64,000 bases of DNA from Sphingobacterium paludis (GTDB lineage Bacteria > Bacteroidota > Bacteroidia > Sphingobacteriales > Sphingobacteriaceae). Location: contig NZ_SNZV01000004.1 of assembly GCF_004364125.1 (NCBI RefSeq), positions 62,001 to 126,000 of the forward strand. The letters run 5' to 3'. Below, piece after piece: positions 45,202 to 54,597 of this stretch; positions within the stretch are counted from its first letter, which is position 1, and the number at the start of each line of letters is the position of its first letter. The notes beneath the pieces are model-generated. The model saw nothing but the letters and a program-made list of their open reading frames with translations, was not told the DNA's origin and made no database searches. The position numbers and the translations under genes are program-made.

Positions 45202-46971
45202 CTAGTTAAATCTTACACAGCGAATACTTCTGCCTTCATTCAGGACGCTGGACGTGTCGGGGTTCAAGCCGCCAAGAGCCCGTGAAAAGTTGCTGAGGTT
45301 GTTTGTTGATCCCGATAAATTTGGGCCAGCGTAATTCATCCTGAGATAGACTGGGCGTCTAACAGTTGTATTGGTATTTGCGTTTGTCTGATCGTCATAA
45401 TTATAACTAGAATAATGACCCTGGCCGTTGAGTTGTGTGCCTGACATTGTTGGTTGTTGCTGTAATATTCCATTCGTTGTTCGGAAACCATAAAACGCTA
45501 GACGCACTTGATCCATATCTGGATAGGCACTGTTGGCAGGTTGGCTTGTGCTTCGGTCCCAGTTTGCCACAATGCCGAGGCCGCCCGTGCCGGGGAGGTT
45601 ATAGCCCTGAATAGAACTGGGCGGTCCAAGGTCAGATGCAACTTCTATATAGGACGGGAGTCTCCAGGTGCCCGCTGGATAAACTTGTTGGCAGGGGTCT
45701 ACGCCATCGAATGGGATGTTAGGCATAGATGTCCCGAAGTTCCACAGGTCGACATTCGGATCAAATATATAGTTTACAGGATGCGGCCGGAAGCGGTACC
45801 GAAAACCCTCGGCAGCGGTGGCGGCATAGGTCAGGTTTGATCGAGCCCAACGAACGGGGGATGAGCCTACCCGTATACCGGATTCAATCAGTCTTGCGGA
45901 GATGGCATAGCTGCTGCCGCGCACCGGCGAAAATCCGGAACCAAAGCTAATGCTGTTGTCTGCAAAGGTTCGCGTGCTGCCGTCGTCAAGCGTCAGGAGT
46001 AAGGGGTTGAGCCGCAACTGTAGACTGCCCGCTGCTACCGCCCGCGGGCGAACCGTGTAGATTGTTCCTACGCGCAAGGCCGGGTCGGTATTAGTCATGT
46101 TGTTTGAGCTCAAGGCAACGGGTTGAAAATTAGAGAAGCTGCTGTCCCGCACATTGAAATCAGCTGTTTCGCTGAGTGTTTCGCCACCATTAATCACAAA
46201 GGAAATAGTGGAATTGGCCGCTATATTGCCAAACATGCCGCGGGAGTCCACAGTCAACTGTATCTGCGAGGTGTATCGTTTAAACACGATGTTTAAATAG
46301 TTTTGGCCAGTCTGGGTGAAAAGTGTTCCGGAGGCATATAGAAAGTCTTTATTCGCGATGTCTGCGGCGGCTACCACATTGTTGGATACGTTTGGCGAGG
46401 ATGTCGTCTCATTGGTCGATACGGCTACCCACGTGTAGTTAAAGCCTGAGGCGATGCCCACATCAGGAAAGGTTGATCCGGTTGCTTCCGTATTGACGAT
46501 AGGTTCGGTTTCGTTTTCCCTGTATATTAATAAGCGGTAGCGCACGCCGCCGTCCAGAGGTTGTCTGGCTATCAGCGAGCGTTGGGCCGATAGGCGTGGA
46601 GCATCGTCTCCTTTCTGGGTGTGGTCGGTTCCTGCTGATGCAGGGTGTGTTTTAACGATCTCGAAATCGACATCAAAATCTTTTAAAAGCTGGATTTCGT
46701 GTTCTTTGCCGTCGTCGGATAACGAATGCTTTACGCCTAATAAGTTATTCATGGGTGAATTTGTGGTGACCGGCGGCCGAGATTCGTGTTTTGCCTGAAG
46801 ATTAATCTTTGTGTTGGCCACGACGTAATCTTCCAATCCACTAACGCGTACGACTAGAGACGCGTCCCGGTTTGCTTCGTTATTGCGATCTTTTGAGCAG
46901 CCAAACAGGGCGCTGGCCGAAAGGATACATAGCATCAGCCTGAAAAAGGCCGGGGAATTTTTGTTTATCAT
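45202..46971 (-). CDS. Lipoprotein with FISUMP-like C-terminus, module copy 3
   Basis: A 589-residue relative of the genes at 37158 and 42605, lipobox SALFGC (C25), with SGLEDYV and the same RLSAQRSL, SQIQLTVDSRGMFG and LWNFGTSMPNIPFD segments as copy 2. The FISUMP-like end has VYPAGTWRLPS and GRSIRCVRFN. It starts 20 bp after its peptide gene. The mosaic pattern of identity with copy 2 suggests recombination between copies. Confidence 0.78.
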   Translation of the reverse strand: MINKNSPAFFRLMLCILSASALFGCSKDRNNEANRDASLVVRVSGLEDYVVANTKINLQAKHESRPPVTTNSPMNNLLGVKHSLSDDGKEHEIQLLKDFDVDFEIVKTHPASAGTDHTQKGDDAPRLSAQRSLIARQPLDGGVRYRLLIYRENETEPIVNTEATGSTFPDVGIASGFNYTWVAVSTNETTSSPNVSNNVVAAADIANKDFLYASGTLFTQTGQNYLNIVFKRYTSQIQLTVDSRGMFGNIAANSTISFVINGGETLSETADFNVRDSSFSNFQPVALSSNNMTNTDPALRVGTIYTVRPRAVAAGSLQLRLNPLLLTLDDGSTRTFADNSISFGSGFSPVRGSSYAISARLIESGIRVGSSPVRWARSNLTYAATAAEGFRYRFRPHPVNYIFDPNVDLWNFGTSMPNIPFDGVDPCQQVYPAGTWRLPSYIEVASDLGPPSSIQGYNLPGTGGLGIVANWDRSTSQPANSAYPDMDQVRLAFYGFRTTNGILQQQPTMSGTQLNGQGHYSSYNYDDQTNANTNTTVRRPVYLRMNYAGPNLSGSTNNLSNFSRALGGLNPDTSSVLNEGRSIRCVRFN

Positions 46972-46991
46972 GTTGCGGGTGGTTTCTTTGG

Positions 46992-47171
46992 TTACAAATC
47001 GAAGTCATTGGAAAATCCAGGATCCGTTTGTATGTCATCTATATACGGGGAGTTGTCTACGGCGGAGTTTCCAGGATTTACACGCGCGCCCGTCGACATG
47101 GCTGCCATCGAAGATTCTAGCCAAACGATCGTGCAGGTAACGTTTGGAGAGGTGTAGGTCTTTTTATCCAT
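46992..47171 (-). CDS. Short peptide of the module, copy 3
   Basis: A 59-residue intact peptide, MDKKTYTSPNVTCTIVWLES, MAAMSTGARVNPGN, and an acidic end SNDFDL. ATG 47171 is chosen over upstream starts because of the relatives. No signal peptide or transmembrane segment. It lies 20 bp before lipoprotein copy 3. Confidence 0.75.
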   Translation of the reverse strand: MDKKTYTSPNVTCTIVWLESSMAAMSTGARVNPGNSAVDNSPYIDDIQTDPGFSNDFDL

Positions 47172-47302
47172 ATTCATAATTTTAATTCTAAAAAAACTTT
47201 TGCGCAACTCGCGTGCCAGACTGTAATTTATTTTCACAATAATCTTAATATGCGGCTTTTAGTCTCTGTGTATTGTAGTTTTATGATGAAAATACATTTT
47301 AT

Positions 47303-47326
47303 ATGTAAATTTTTGTCTACAAATAG
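47303..47326 (-). promoter_or_regulatory. Conserved 24-bp upstream element, module copy 3
   Basis: Identical to 44677-44700 and at the same distance (132 bp) from its peptide start. Shared sequence beyond this block is weak. Confidence 0.55.
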
Positions 47327-48354
47327 ACGTTTATCACCTAGTGTGTGGCAAAGATCTTTGTGGTTATTTCGCTACAAATTAAAACCTGAAAAATTTTAGA
47401 TTAGTAGTGTACTTTCGATTTATTTAACTAATGAATGATTATGAGGAACTTTTTATATTACCGATAAAGTATAGTGTTATTCTTTTGTTATATTATTTTG
47501 AAATGATATTTTTTAAGTGCTATTCAGGTCATTTGACTTTTCTTGTATATTTTATAAAAATCTATCTGTATGATAGTTTTTGTTCCATTACGTTTATCTA
47601 GCAATACGGACGTCTGTATTAGAAATACGACAGTACCCCGTATTAAAATGTAGACAGTAGATTGCTTCGGAAATTTTTTGATTTGAATAGCATACATACC
47701 TACTGACGTTTATAAGTGGTTTTGGTTATAAATTTTGTTGTAAGCTATAGTTATTCAGTAATTTGTGTTTTTTTTTGTCCATATCCTTGGTTTCCGAATG
47801 GCGGGCAGTATGTTGCTATCGGGATATCGAGGTGCATACCTAGCGGGCTCAGGAAAATGCAGCTTGGCTTATTGTCCCATTTTTTATTCGATCGCCAGCG
47901 TACATTGGCTAATCCTTGCGGGTATTTTGTTTCTTTTTGCTTTAAGTACGCCTCTTTTTTATCTTAACGACCGTTGGCCTATAGTTTTATTGGGCTTTAA
48001 TATGTTTAAGTAGGGAGTGGTTTTTTTACATGTATTTTATAGTATATGTTACATTTATTTCCTTAGAACGGCAATTGTAACGGAAACGATTGATAGATTC
48101 CCGTATACAAGTAGGTTAAAATAGTTGTGCGTGAATATAGGTTGCGCGGTGTTGAGGTTTGTGTAAGATCGTGGGATTATGGCAAATAATCTTCCTTACT
48201 GCCCCGTTCATCCGATCTAATTTTTAGAAAACAGCTCTGTTGGACAAAGCTCGTTTTTTGGATGGGTAATTTTGTACAATGCGTTGTGCGGCTGAGATAG
48301 AACACGGGACGTTTGGGTATTGCTGTTATCTAGGCGAAGCCAACTGAAAAGTCG
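47327..48354. other. AT-rich gap, two adjacent palindromes
   Basis: No convincing gene; a frame at 47765-48013 (+) is hydrophobic but has no promoter or family. At 47603-47620, AATACGGACGTCTGTATT is an imperfect palindrome, and 47624-47644 has AATACG-N9-CGTATT. The two could be operator half-site pairs; the nearest genes are module 3 and the Crp/Fnr gene. Confidence 0.45.
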
Positions 48355-48954
48355 TTAAGGGCGCTCTACTTTTACTTTAATACGGCACAGCGTTTCGAGT
48401 TTCATATTAAGGTAGGAAGCGATGTATTTGAGCTTGACCCGGCGCAGCAGGCTTGATCGTGTAACGAGAAATCGTCGATAGCGTTTTTCCGCGGAGGGAA
48501 GTCGGCACAAAAATGCGCGCTCATCGGCATCTCTATAGTAGCGTTCTAGAATTTTTCGTCCAATAATATTTGCTTCATAATAGGTGTCGTACATTTCGTT
48601 TAGTGCTGTTTGCTGGATACCGATCAAGGTGGTGTCTTCCAATGCCTGAATGTATTCTTCAGTTTCAATCGCTAAGCCGAGATTGCGTACGCTCCCTACA
48701 ATATTGTTTTCTTCGTTTAGCCAAGTCGTGATCTCGTCGCCTTCTTCTTTGATAAATCCACGCACCAGTCCCTTCACAATAAAATACAGTGTTTCGGTAT
48801 TATCTATCGGGCTCCTCAGAAATTTTCCTTTTTTGACATGAAAATAGTTGCAATGCTGTATCAGGAACTTGGTTGCTTCGGTGGAAATGGGGTGGATGTG
48901 GTTTAGAAAATCTGTTATTTCCCTGAAATTTATTGTTGATTTCGCTTCGGCCAT
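48355..48954 (-). CDS. Crp/Fnr-family transcriptional regulator
   Basis: A 199-residue protein with a cNMP-binding-like beta-barrel in the first ~120 residues (FHVKKGKFLR, LYFIVKGLVRGFI, EEDNNIVGS-like area) and a C-terminal helical region with a weak HTH (LKYIASYLNMKLETLCRIK). The LETLxRI pattern is typical of Bacteroidota Crp/Fnr-type regulators that lack cAMP residues. It is a single gene, divergent from the thioredoxin-fold gene. Confidence 0.87.
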   Translation of the reverse strand: MAEAKSTINFREITDFLNHIHPISTEATKFLIQHCNYFHVKKGKFLRSPIDNTETLYFIVKGLVRGFIKEEGDEITTWLNEENNIVGSVRNLGLAIETEEYIQALEDTTLIGIQQTALNEMYDTYYEANIIGRKILERYYRDADERAFLCRLPSAEKRYRRFLVTRSSLLRRVKLKYIASYLNMKLETLCRIKVKVERP

Positions 48955-48994
48955 TTTGGTGCTTTATGTGTCGCATTTCCTGCGTTTTGTATTG

Positions 48995-49002
48995 CAAAAA
49001 TA
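48995..49002 (-). promoter_or_regulatory. -7 element of the Crp/Fnr gene
   Basis: On the - strand TATTTTTG is a perfect TAnnTTTG, about 40 bp before the start. No clear -33 TTG at 19-20 bp. Confidence 0.4.
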
Positions 49003-49742
49003 CATAGTTGAAAGCGTTTTCCAGTAGGGGGTTGGCTTTTTTATTTTGGATATGATCAGCGTACTCGGTTTTTCTTCTTATCACCGAGACGAAAAAGTAA
49101 TTGACATTTATCAATGGAACGTTTGTTTGATCATAAATGTATGTATGCTATTGCTATTTTTGCTGCCGATAATTGCGATCAAAAAACAATTTTAATGAAG
49201 GTGCAGGGTTAGGCTTTCAGTAAATCATACTATTAACTGTCGGAAGAGAGCTTGATATTAATTATGCGTATACCGAGGATGAACGCTAGTTGGGCTTTGG
49301 AAATTCGTCGTCCTGTAGTGCTTTAAAGGCCACTTTTGGAATTAGAAAAATATTGTCGGCCAGTTTTTTTTGCCGAGGCCCGGGGAGGGTAGGCTGTCTC
49401 GATAAGAACAGCCTTTTTTTATTCCAGGAAATGTCCTAGTCTTCGATTTTGCTGCCGTGCATGTTGAAGGCTGCGGCTTTCAGCAGGCTTTTTCATTTTT
49501 TATTAACCGCGTCGTAATTTCAAGATTCTATTCAAAAAAAAGTGTAAAAAATAGTAAAACCGGTTTTTTTAATTATTTTTAGCTGCTTGTGGATAACGTC
49601 TGATGTGTGCTGCTCGAACCGTTTTTACGGTGTGCTTTTCAGGCGTAGTGTGTTATGGAGATTATTACAAACAATACGTTCAGCTTTCTGTTAATTCTTT
49701 ACGGATGGATAAAATATATTTTTTGGTGTTAAGTATTGAGGT
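49003..49742. other. Gap with an orphan terminator
   Basis: No gene is convincing between the Crp/Fnr gene and 49743. A + strand terminator at 49391-49420 has no coding sequence ahead of it, so an unannotated small RNA or a decayed gene may end there. Confidence 0.45.
49391..49420 (+). terminator. Orphan rho-independent terminator
   Basis: AGGCTGT (49391-49397) pairs with ACAGCCT (49408-49414) and continues into seven T residues. No gene on + precedes it for more than 5 kb. Confidence 0.7.
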
Positions 49743-50681
49743 ATGGGTGTAAGATTCTTTTTGATTTCCGCTACCAAACTTGCACGTTCACCGCATTTGT
49801 TGTGGTTGTTTGTACTGTGTGCATGTATGGCCTGCTCGCAGGAGCGTGCAACACACCATGATCATGATGCGCAAGCACAGGCCATTCCCGAAGAGGAGAC
49901 GGCATCTACGGCCGATACCTTGCTCGCGCGCTATTGGATAGGCTATAATTTTCACGACGAGAGCAATCTTACCAATCCGGATAAGGGCGAACAATCGCTC
50001 GTAAATTTTATCAATCTGTTTCCGTCGTCTAGTCCAGATGTTGTTTCTCGATCCATCAAGACAATGCTTTCGCAAGCGCAACGTGAGCCCATGGCCCTCG
50101 ATTTTTTTATGAAGCAGTATGAAAAGTATCTGTACGACCCGAATTCACCAATGCGGAATGATGTATACTATTTGCCTGTGATGGAATTCAAGCTAGACTC
50201 TATGCGCTTAGAAGAGACGGAAAAAATAAGAACGAAAAGTAAGCTGGCCCTGCTCAGAAAAAATTTGCCCGGTGAAAGAGCCGCGGATTTCTCTTACATA
50301 TTACCCAATGGCGATCGCGGACGTTTATCCAAGTTGTCATCACCGCTAACGGTGCTTTTCTTTTATGAGCCAGGTTGTTCCCATTGCGAGGAGGCTATTC
50401 AGCAGTTGAAAGATTATCCATCCATAAACACAGCGATTGACAATAAGTCTTTGGTATTTTTGGCCATCTACCCTTTCGGGGGAGAAGATGTTTGGAAAGA
50501 ATACCAAGGTAATCTTCCGCGAAACTGGATAAATGGTTTCAATGAAAAAGACGAGGTGATCACAAAAAATTTATATGACTTGAAAGCGACACCGACTATA
50601 TTTTTGTTGGACGCCGATAAAAAAGTCATTCTTAAGGATACAGATGTAGTGCAGTTGTTAGCTTACCTGGGCTTAAGGTAA
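49743..50681 (+). CDS. Thioredoxin-fold lipoprotein (DUF5106-like)
   Basis: A 312-residue exported protein. The N-terminus has a hydrophobic segment ending in a lipobox-like CACMAC. The C-terminal ~130 residues are thioredoxin-like, with the redox motif CSHC (C212 to C215) and the cis-proline area KATPTIFLLD. Proteins of this arrangement are annotated DUF5106/thiol-disulfide oxidoreductase in Bacteroidota and act in the periplasm. It is 40 bp before the first MraY/WecA-like gene, so the two may share an operon. Target proteins are unknown. Confidence 0.85.
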   Translation: MGVRFFLISATKLARSPHLLWLFVLCACMACSQERATHHDHDAQAQAIPEEETASTADTLLARYWIGYNFHDESNLTNPDKGEQSLVNFINLFPSSSPDVVSRSIKTMLSQAQREPMALDFFMKQYEKYLYDPNSPMRNDVYYLPVMEFKLDSMRLEETEKIRTKSKLALLRKNLPGERAADFSYILPNGDRGRLSKLSSPLTVLFFYEPGCSHCEEAIQQLKDYPSINTAIDNKSLVFLAIYPFGGEDVWKEYQGNLPRNWINGFNEKDEVITKNLYDLKATPTIFLLDADKKVILKDTDVVQLLAYLGLR

Positions 50682-50721
50682 ATGTGGGTTATCCTTCGAT
50701 GTAGATACAAATAATGTTTAG

Positions 50722-51852
50722 ATGAAAGTACTTGTTGTTATCCTGCCGTTTATTATTGCTATTGCGCTAGGGCGTGTGATTATTCCCTATATTCTTTTTA
50801 TTTCCTATAGAAAACGTTTGTTTGACCCGCTTGATCTGCGGAAATCTCACCACCAGATAACCCCACGTTTAGGAGGTGTGGCTTTTGCTCCCGTGCAAAG
50901 CTGCCTTTTTATCTTATCGGTGGTTATCCTTTATAAGGTGAATTTTGTCGCGTTGGGCATCAATACGGCGGAGATATTCCCCATGTTTACGCTGTTGCTC
51001 TGCGGCATGGTGATCCTGTTTCTGGTTGGCTTGGCCGATGACCTAGTCGGCGTAAGTTACCGATGGAAATTTATGGTACAAATATTTGTGGCAGCATTAT
51101 TTCCGCTATCGGGTTTATGGATCAATGATTTGTATGGCATTCTCTTTATCACCTACTTGCCCATTTGGGCTGGTGTGCCCTTGACAATTTTTGCAGTGGT
51201 ACTCATTATCAATGCTGTTAATTTGATTGACGGTATTGATGGACTTTGTTCGGGGCTTATCATGGTGGGCTGCCTATTTCTCGGGGTTTTATTTACCTGG
51301 TACGATGCTTGGTTGCATGCGCTATTTGCATTTATAACGGCCGGGGTGCTGGTGTCTTTCTTTTATTTCAATGTGTTTGGTGCATTCAAGCGCCGGAGGC
51401 GAATCTTTATGGGCGATACAGGAAGTTTGACATTGGGCTACTCCATCGCTTTCCTTTCCATAAGCTTTGCCATGAATAACGAAGATATCAAACCCTTCTC
51501 AGAGGGCGCTATCGTGACCGCTTTTTCAGCGCTTATCGTTCCTGTATTTGATGTGAGTAGGGTGCTTTTCGTTCGCTGGCGCGACAAGCAGCCCTTGTTC
51601 AAAGCAGATCGTAACCATTTACACCATAAGTTTCTGCGTTCCGGCATGTCGCATCACAACGCCATGATTTCTATATTACTGTTGGCCCTTTTCTTTTGTT
51701 TGTTCAATTTCTTTGCGGTGCAATACATCAGTAATAACGTGGTCGTGCTTTGCGATGTACTGCTATGGGTAGCTTTTCTGCTGACTTGGAATATGATAGA
51801 ATACCGCAAAAAGAGAGTCCGAGCTCAAAAAATCCAGTTTTTGAATGATTAA
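50722..51852 (+). CDS. MraY/WecA-like glycosyltransferase, copy 1
   Basis: A 376-residue polytopic enzyme with about ten membrane segments that transfers a sugar-1-phosphate to undecaprenyl phosphate, the first step of glycan synthesis. The motifs ADDLVGVSYRWKF (Asp pair), NAVNLIDGIDGL, FMGDTGSLTLG and NHLHHKFL are all present. The close relative at 54598 is separated from it by a peptide/lipoprotein module. Which sugar nucleotide is used cannot be seen. Confidence 0.92.
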   Translation: MKVLVVILPFIIAIALGRVIIPYILFISYRKRLFDPLDLRKSHHQITPRLGGVAFAPVQSCLFILSVVILYKVNFVALGINTAEIFPMFTLLLCGMVILFLVGLADDLVGVSYRWKFMVQIFVAALFPLSGLWINDLYGILFITYLPIWAGVPLTIFAVVLIINAVNLIDGIDGLCSGLIMVGCLFLGVLFTWYDAWLHALFAFITAGVLVSFFYFNVFGAFKRRRRIFMGDTGSLTLGYSIAFLSISFAMNNEDIKPFSEGAIVTAFSALIVPVFDVSRVLFVRWRDKQPLFKADRNHLHHKFLRSGMSHHNAMISILLLALFFCLFNFFAVQYISNNVVVLCDVLLWVAFLLTWNMIEYRKKRVRAQKIQFLND

Positions 51853-52328
51853 ATTCAAATTTTCAGTTTCCTTTAAAATAAAAAATTACTCAATAATAAA
51901 TTTGGAGATATTTCGGTATTTATACTATCAAATCTGGCTTTAACCCTATTTTAGCTTATCTTTTCATTTATTTTTGAAATTTAAATTCCCGCTTTTGTTT
52001 CTTTTACACTGCTGCTAACTGTTGACTTTTGTCAATCAAATAAGGCCTTAATCCTTCTTTTAATGCATTTGTAGCGCTGCGACTACAAGCGCCTTTTCAT
52101 TTGATTGTACAAACAGCTACCTTTGTAGCACAATGAAAAATAATAGATAGTCTATGAAAAATCAGTTGGATTTGTACAAAGCATCAGCGATGATGGCTAG
52201 AATCTAAATTAACCCTTAGGTTTAATTTAATTTTATAGTTTATTTTTTTTAATTATTCTCAACGAAAGGGGTGGGCCTGGATTTTTTTGCCCTTTGCGTT
52301 GGGTTGATATGGAAGACACCTTACAAAA
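51853..52328. other. Promoter region of module copy 4
   Basis: AT-rich. TACCTTTG at 52118-52125 is a perfect -7 element, with TTGTAG/CTACAA hairpin arms just upstream (about 52069-52088). A 17-residue frame at 52154-52207 (MKNQLDLYKASAMMARI) lies between it and the peptide gene; it could be a leader peptide or chance. Confidence 0.45.
52118..52125 (+). promoter_or_regulatory. -7 element of module copy 4
   Basis: TACCTTTG; a TTTG lies 14 bp upstream, shorter than normal spacing, and a T-rich stretch lies at the usual distance. The implied leader is about 200 nt. Confidence 0.5.
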
Positions 52329-52520
52329 ATGGAAAAAACAACAATGGAAACATCAGCCTTGAAACGTCGCTACGTGACGCCGGAAATGTTTATTACTTAT
52401 CTGGAGTTGGAATGCTCTATCGCTGCTGGATCTGCCACGGTACGCACGCATGGCACGAATCAAGACGTGTATCAAACATGGGATGTGGAGCTGGATGATA
52501 ACCGAAAAATTGACTTTTAA
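52329..52520 (+). CDS. Short peptide of the module, copy 4 (divergent)
   Basis: A 63-residue peptide, METSALKRRYVTPEMFITYL, then ELECSIAAGSA and an acidic end (DVELDDNRKIDF). The pattern (K/R)xYxxP...LExSxAAxS is the one of copies 1-3, and it lies 10 bp before a lipoprotein gene, so it is the same module type although the middle is different. Confidence 0.7.
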   Translation: MEKTTMETSALKRRYVTPEMFITYLELECSIAAGSATVRTHGTNQDVYQTWDVELDDNRKIDF

Positions 52521-52530
52521 TAACTGCGTT

Positions 52531-54063
52531 ATGAAAATGCTGATTAATTTAAAATACACCGTTGCCGCGCTCGTTGCATCCTTATTTTTGTTCGCTTGTT
52601 CCAAAGAAGAATCGGTCTCTATTGATGGTCAAGCTCGGGTTGCTGTGGCATTCGAAAGCGTCAACGAAGTCGAAACTTCCATAAAAATGAATGCTGCTTC
52701 TGGAAACTACGTTGCACAGCAAGTAACCGTTCCTTTTAATGATGATTTTGAACTGGTTGCTACGCTGCAGACGCAGCATGCGGTGCAGATAGGGCGGAAG
52801 GTCTATACACAGGGAAATGCTGCATCTGCGACCACCTCAAAAACAGTGTTGCCCAATGGTACTTTGTACCGGGTAGTCGTTTACGACCAATCGGAAAATT
52901 ATGTAGCGGATCGTGTTTATAAAGTGGGCGAGCCTATCACGAATGTGTTTCTATTGGATGGCGGTAAAACGTACACCTTCCTCGCCTATTCCGTAAACAG
53001 CAAAGATGATCTTCCTTCGTTGAGCAATCAGCAAAAGCTGGCTGATGTCAATCTGGTTAATCTTAATGGCAGTGCTAACTTGATGTTTTTTAAGCGCGTA
53101 GTGACCGTAAAGGGGGGAGAAAATAACGTGAGCTTGGTTATGCGAAATTTGTTTAGTCAGATCACCACGACAATCGATGCCAATGCAGTTGGTGTGATTG
53201 ATGAGTGTTCGGCATTTATTTCACCTCATTACGGTACCGTCAATGTGAGATTGAAGGATTCTACAATTACCTACCTGGGTTCCACCGTTTCTCAAAATTT
53301 ATCGTTCGGTGGTTTCAATACGAAGAAGATCGTTAGTACTGCTGCTGTGCTAAACCATGCAGAAACGACCAACGGTATATTGACCATTAAAAAAATCATA
53401 GCTGGCGGTACCACGCGAGAAAATCTGGTGATCAATAATCTCGAAATCACACCGGGGGTAAAGTACAACCTAAATCTTACGCTCAGTCCGAAGAATGGCA
53501 TTAGCATAGCAGGTTCTACCTGGGCACCTGGAAATCTGGTATACAATAATGGTAACTATGGCTTTGCGGAAAACCAAGGTATGTATGGTGATCAGTGGCA
53601 GGTTAATGCACTATTGCCTATTGACAGGGGGGCAGGTAGCGAAGGGCAGCAAGCTTATGATCCTGCAAAAGATCCCTGTACGAAAGTTACTTCCCATGGC
53701 GGAAACTGGCGTACCCCGACAGTCCAACAATTACAGAGCATTACCGGTGCGAACCGTAATGAAAAGCCGATCTTTCATGTACGCTATGATATGGATGGGC
53801 AACCTCGGGCCAGCTATAACGGTGTTGGCGGATTGTTCGTCGGTACAACCACTCAGCCCGCCCCATCGGATATCGATCGATATCTATTTCTGCCCTATGC
53901 TGGCGAGCGGAACTGGGGACAAGGTTCTATGGGCACCTATTGGACTGTTACGCCATCCAGTGCAAATAACGAACGTTTCCAATTTAATACAGGCGATGTG
54001 ACCTGGCCATATAGCAGTCAGTACTATAACGCCGGCGGAAGTATTCGCTGTGTGAAGAAATAA
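52531..54063 (+). CDS. Fimbrillin-like lipoprotein, module copy 4
   Basis: A 510-residue lipoprotein with a clear lipobox (LFLFAC, C23) followed by SKEES, similar to surface-export signals of Bacteroidota. The central fimbrillin-like region contains YRVVVYDQSENYV and FFKRVVTVKGG, and the C-terminus ends GGSIRCVKK, as in FISUMP-type proteins. ATG 52531 is chosen over the frame start at 52450, which overlaps the peptide gene. It is more distant from copies 1-3 than they are from each other. Confidence 0.78.
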   Translation: MKMLINLKYTVAALVASLFLFACSKEESVSIDGQARVAVAFESVNEVETSIKMNAASGNYVAQQVTVPFNDDFELVATLQTQHAVQIGRKVYTQGNAASATTSKTVLPNGTLYRVVVYDQSENYVADRVYKVGEPITNVFLLDGGKTYTFLAYSVNSKDDLPSLSNQQKLADVNLVNLNGSANLMFFKRVVTVKGGENNVSLVMRNLFSQITTTIDANAVGVIDECSAFISPHYGTVNVRLKDSTITYLGSTVSQNLSFGGFNTKKIVSTAAVLNHAETTNGILTIKKIIAGGTTRENLVINNLEITPGVKYNLNLTLSPKNGISIAGSTWAPGNLVYNNGNYGFAENQGMYGDQWQVNALLPIDRGAGSEGQQAYDPAKDPCTKVTSHGGNWRTPTVQQLQSITGANRNEKPIFHVRYDMDGQPRASYNGVGGLFVGTTTQPAPSDIDRYLFLPYAGERNWGQGSMGTYWTVTPSSANNERFQFNTGDVTWPYSSQYYNAGGSIRCVKK

Positions 54064-54086
54064 TCCCATGTTAACCTAACAATGCT

Positions 54087-54122
54087 AAGGGTTGTATCGT
54101 GTGTCATGATATGACCCTTTTC
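54087..54122 (+). terminator. Terminator of module copy 4
   Basis: AAGGGTTGTATC and GATATGACCCTT form a 12-bp stem with two wobble or mismatched pairs, followed by TTTT. It begins 24 bp after the stop. Confidence 0.7.
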
Positions 54123-54597
54123 TATTGCTTAGCTTGTTTTCAAGCACACGACCATGTGCGTTTGCTCTTCTTTCCTCTGCATCGAATCCACATGTTCGAA
54201 TGACAGCGTGCCCCTCTTTTTTCTCCTTGGAACATGCGCGATTATTAAACAGGTTTCTGGTGTTTGTTGTACTGTTTGTAGGTCTTATTCTACAGGCCTT
54301 TCCAGTTTTTCGCAGACTCGGTAAACCACTGTAGCGCTTGGTCTACAGAAATTTTTAAATACCGGGAAAAGCTAGTCTACATCGGGTGGAGGCTGTATTT
54401 TTGCCCTATGAATCGTGGGTGATGCCTTTCCGAACTGTTTAGTAAAAAGAACGAAATAGACAATGAAACCATCATGATTTATTTAGTTACAAAGGGATAT
54501 GGGTAACCCAGAAAACGCGTCCAGGAATGCCATTCAACACATACACGCGGTGAATGAATCTGATCGCTTCATCACCATCAAATAACAAATAATACGA
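54123..54597. other. Promoter region of the second polysaccharide operon
   Basis: TATTTTTG (54396-54403) is a perfect -7 element without a clean -33. No gene is seen in this 475-bp gap. Confidence 0.4.

Noticed and set aside
42605..46971. Diversity-generating retroelement (template/variable repeats)
   Set aside because: No reverse transcriptase in the window and differences are not concentrated at adenines; gene conversion is simpler.
47765..48013. Hydrophobic 82-aa open frame
   Set aside because: No promoter, family or neighbour supports it, and AT-rich DNA often gives such frames.
54125..54334. 69-aa open frame upstream of the second operon
   Set aside because: Cysteine/phenylalanine-rich without motif, in a region that looks like promoter DNA.
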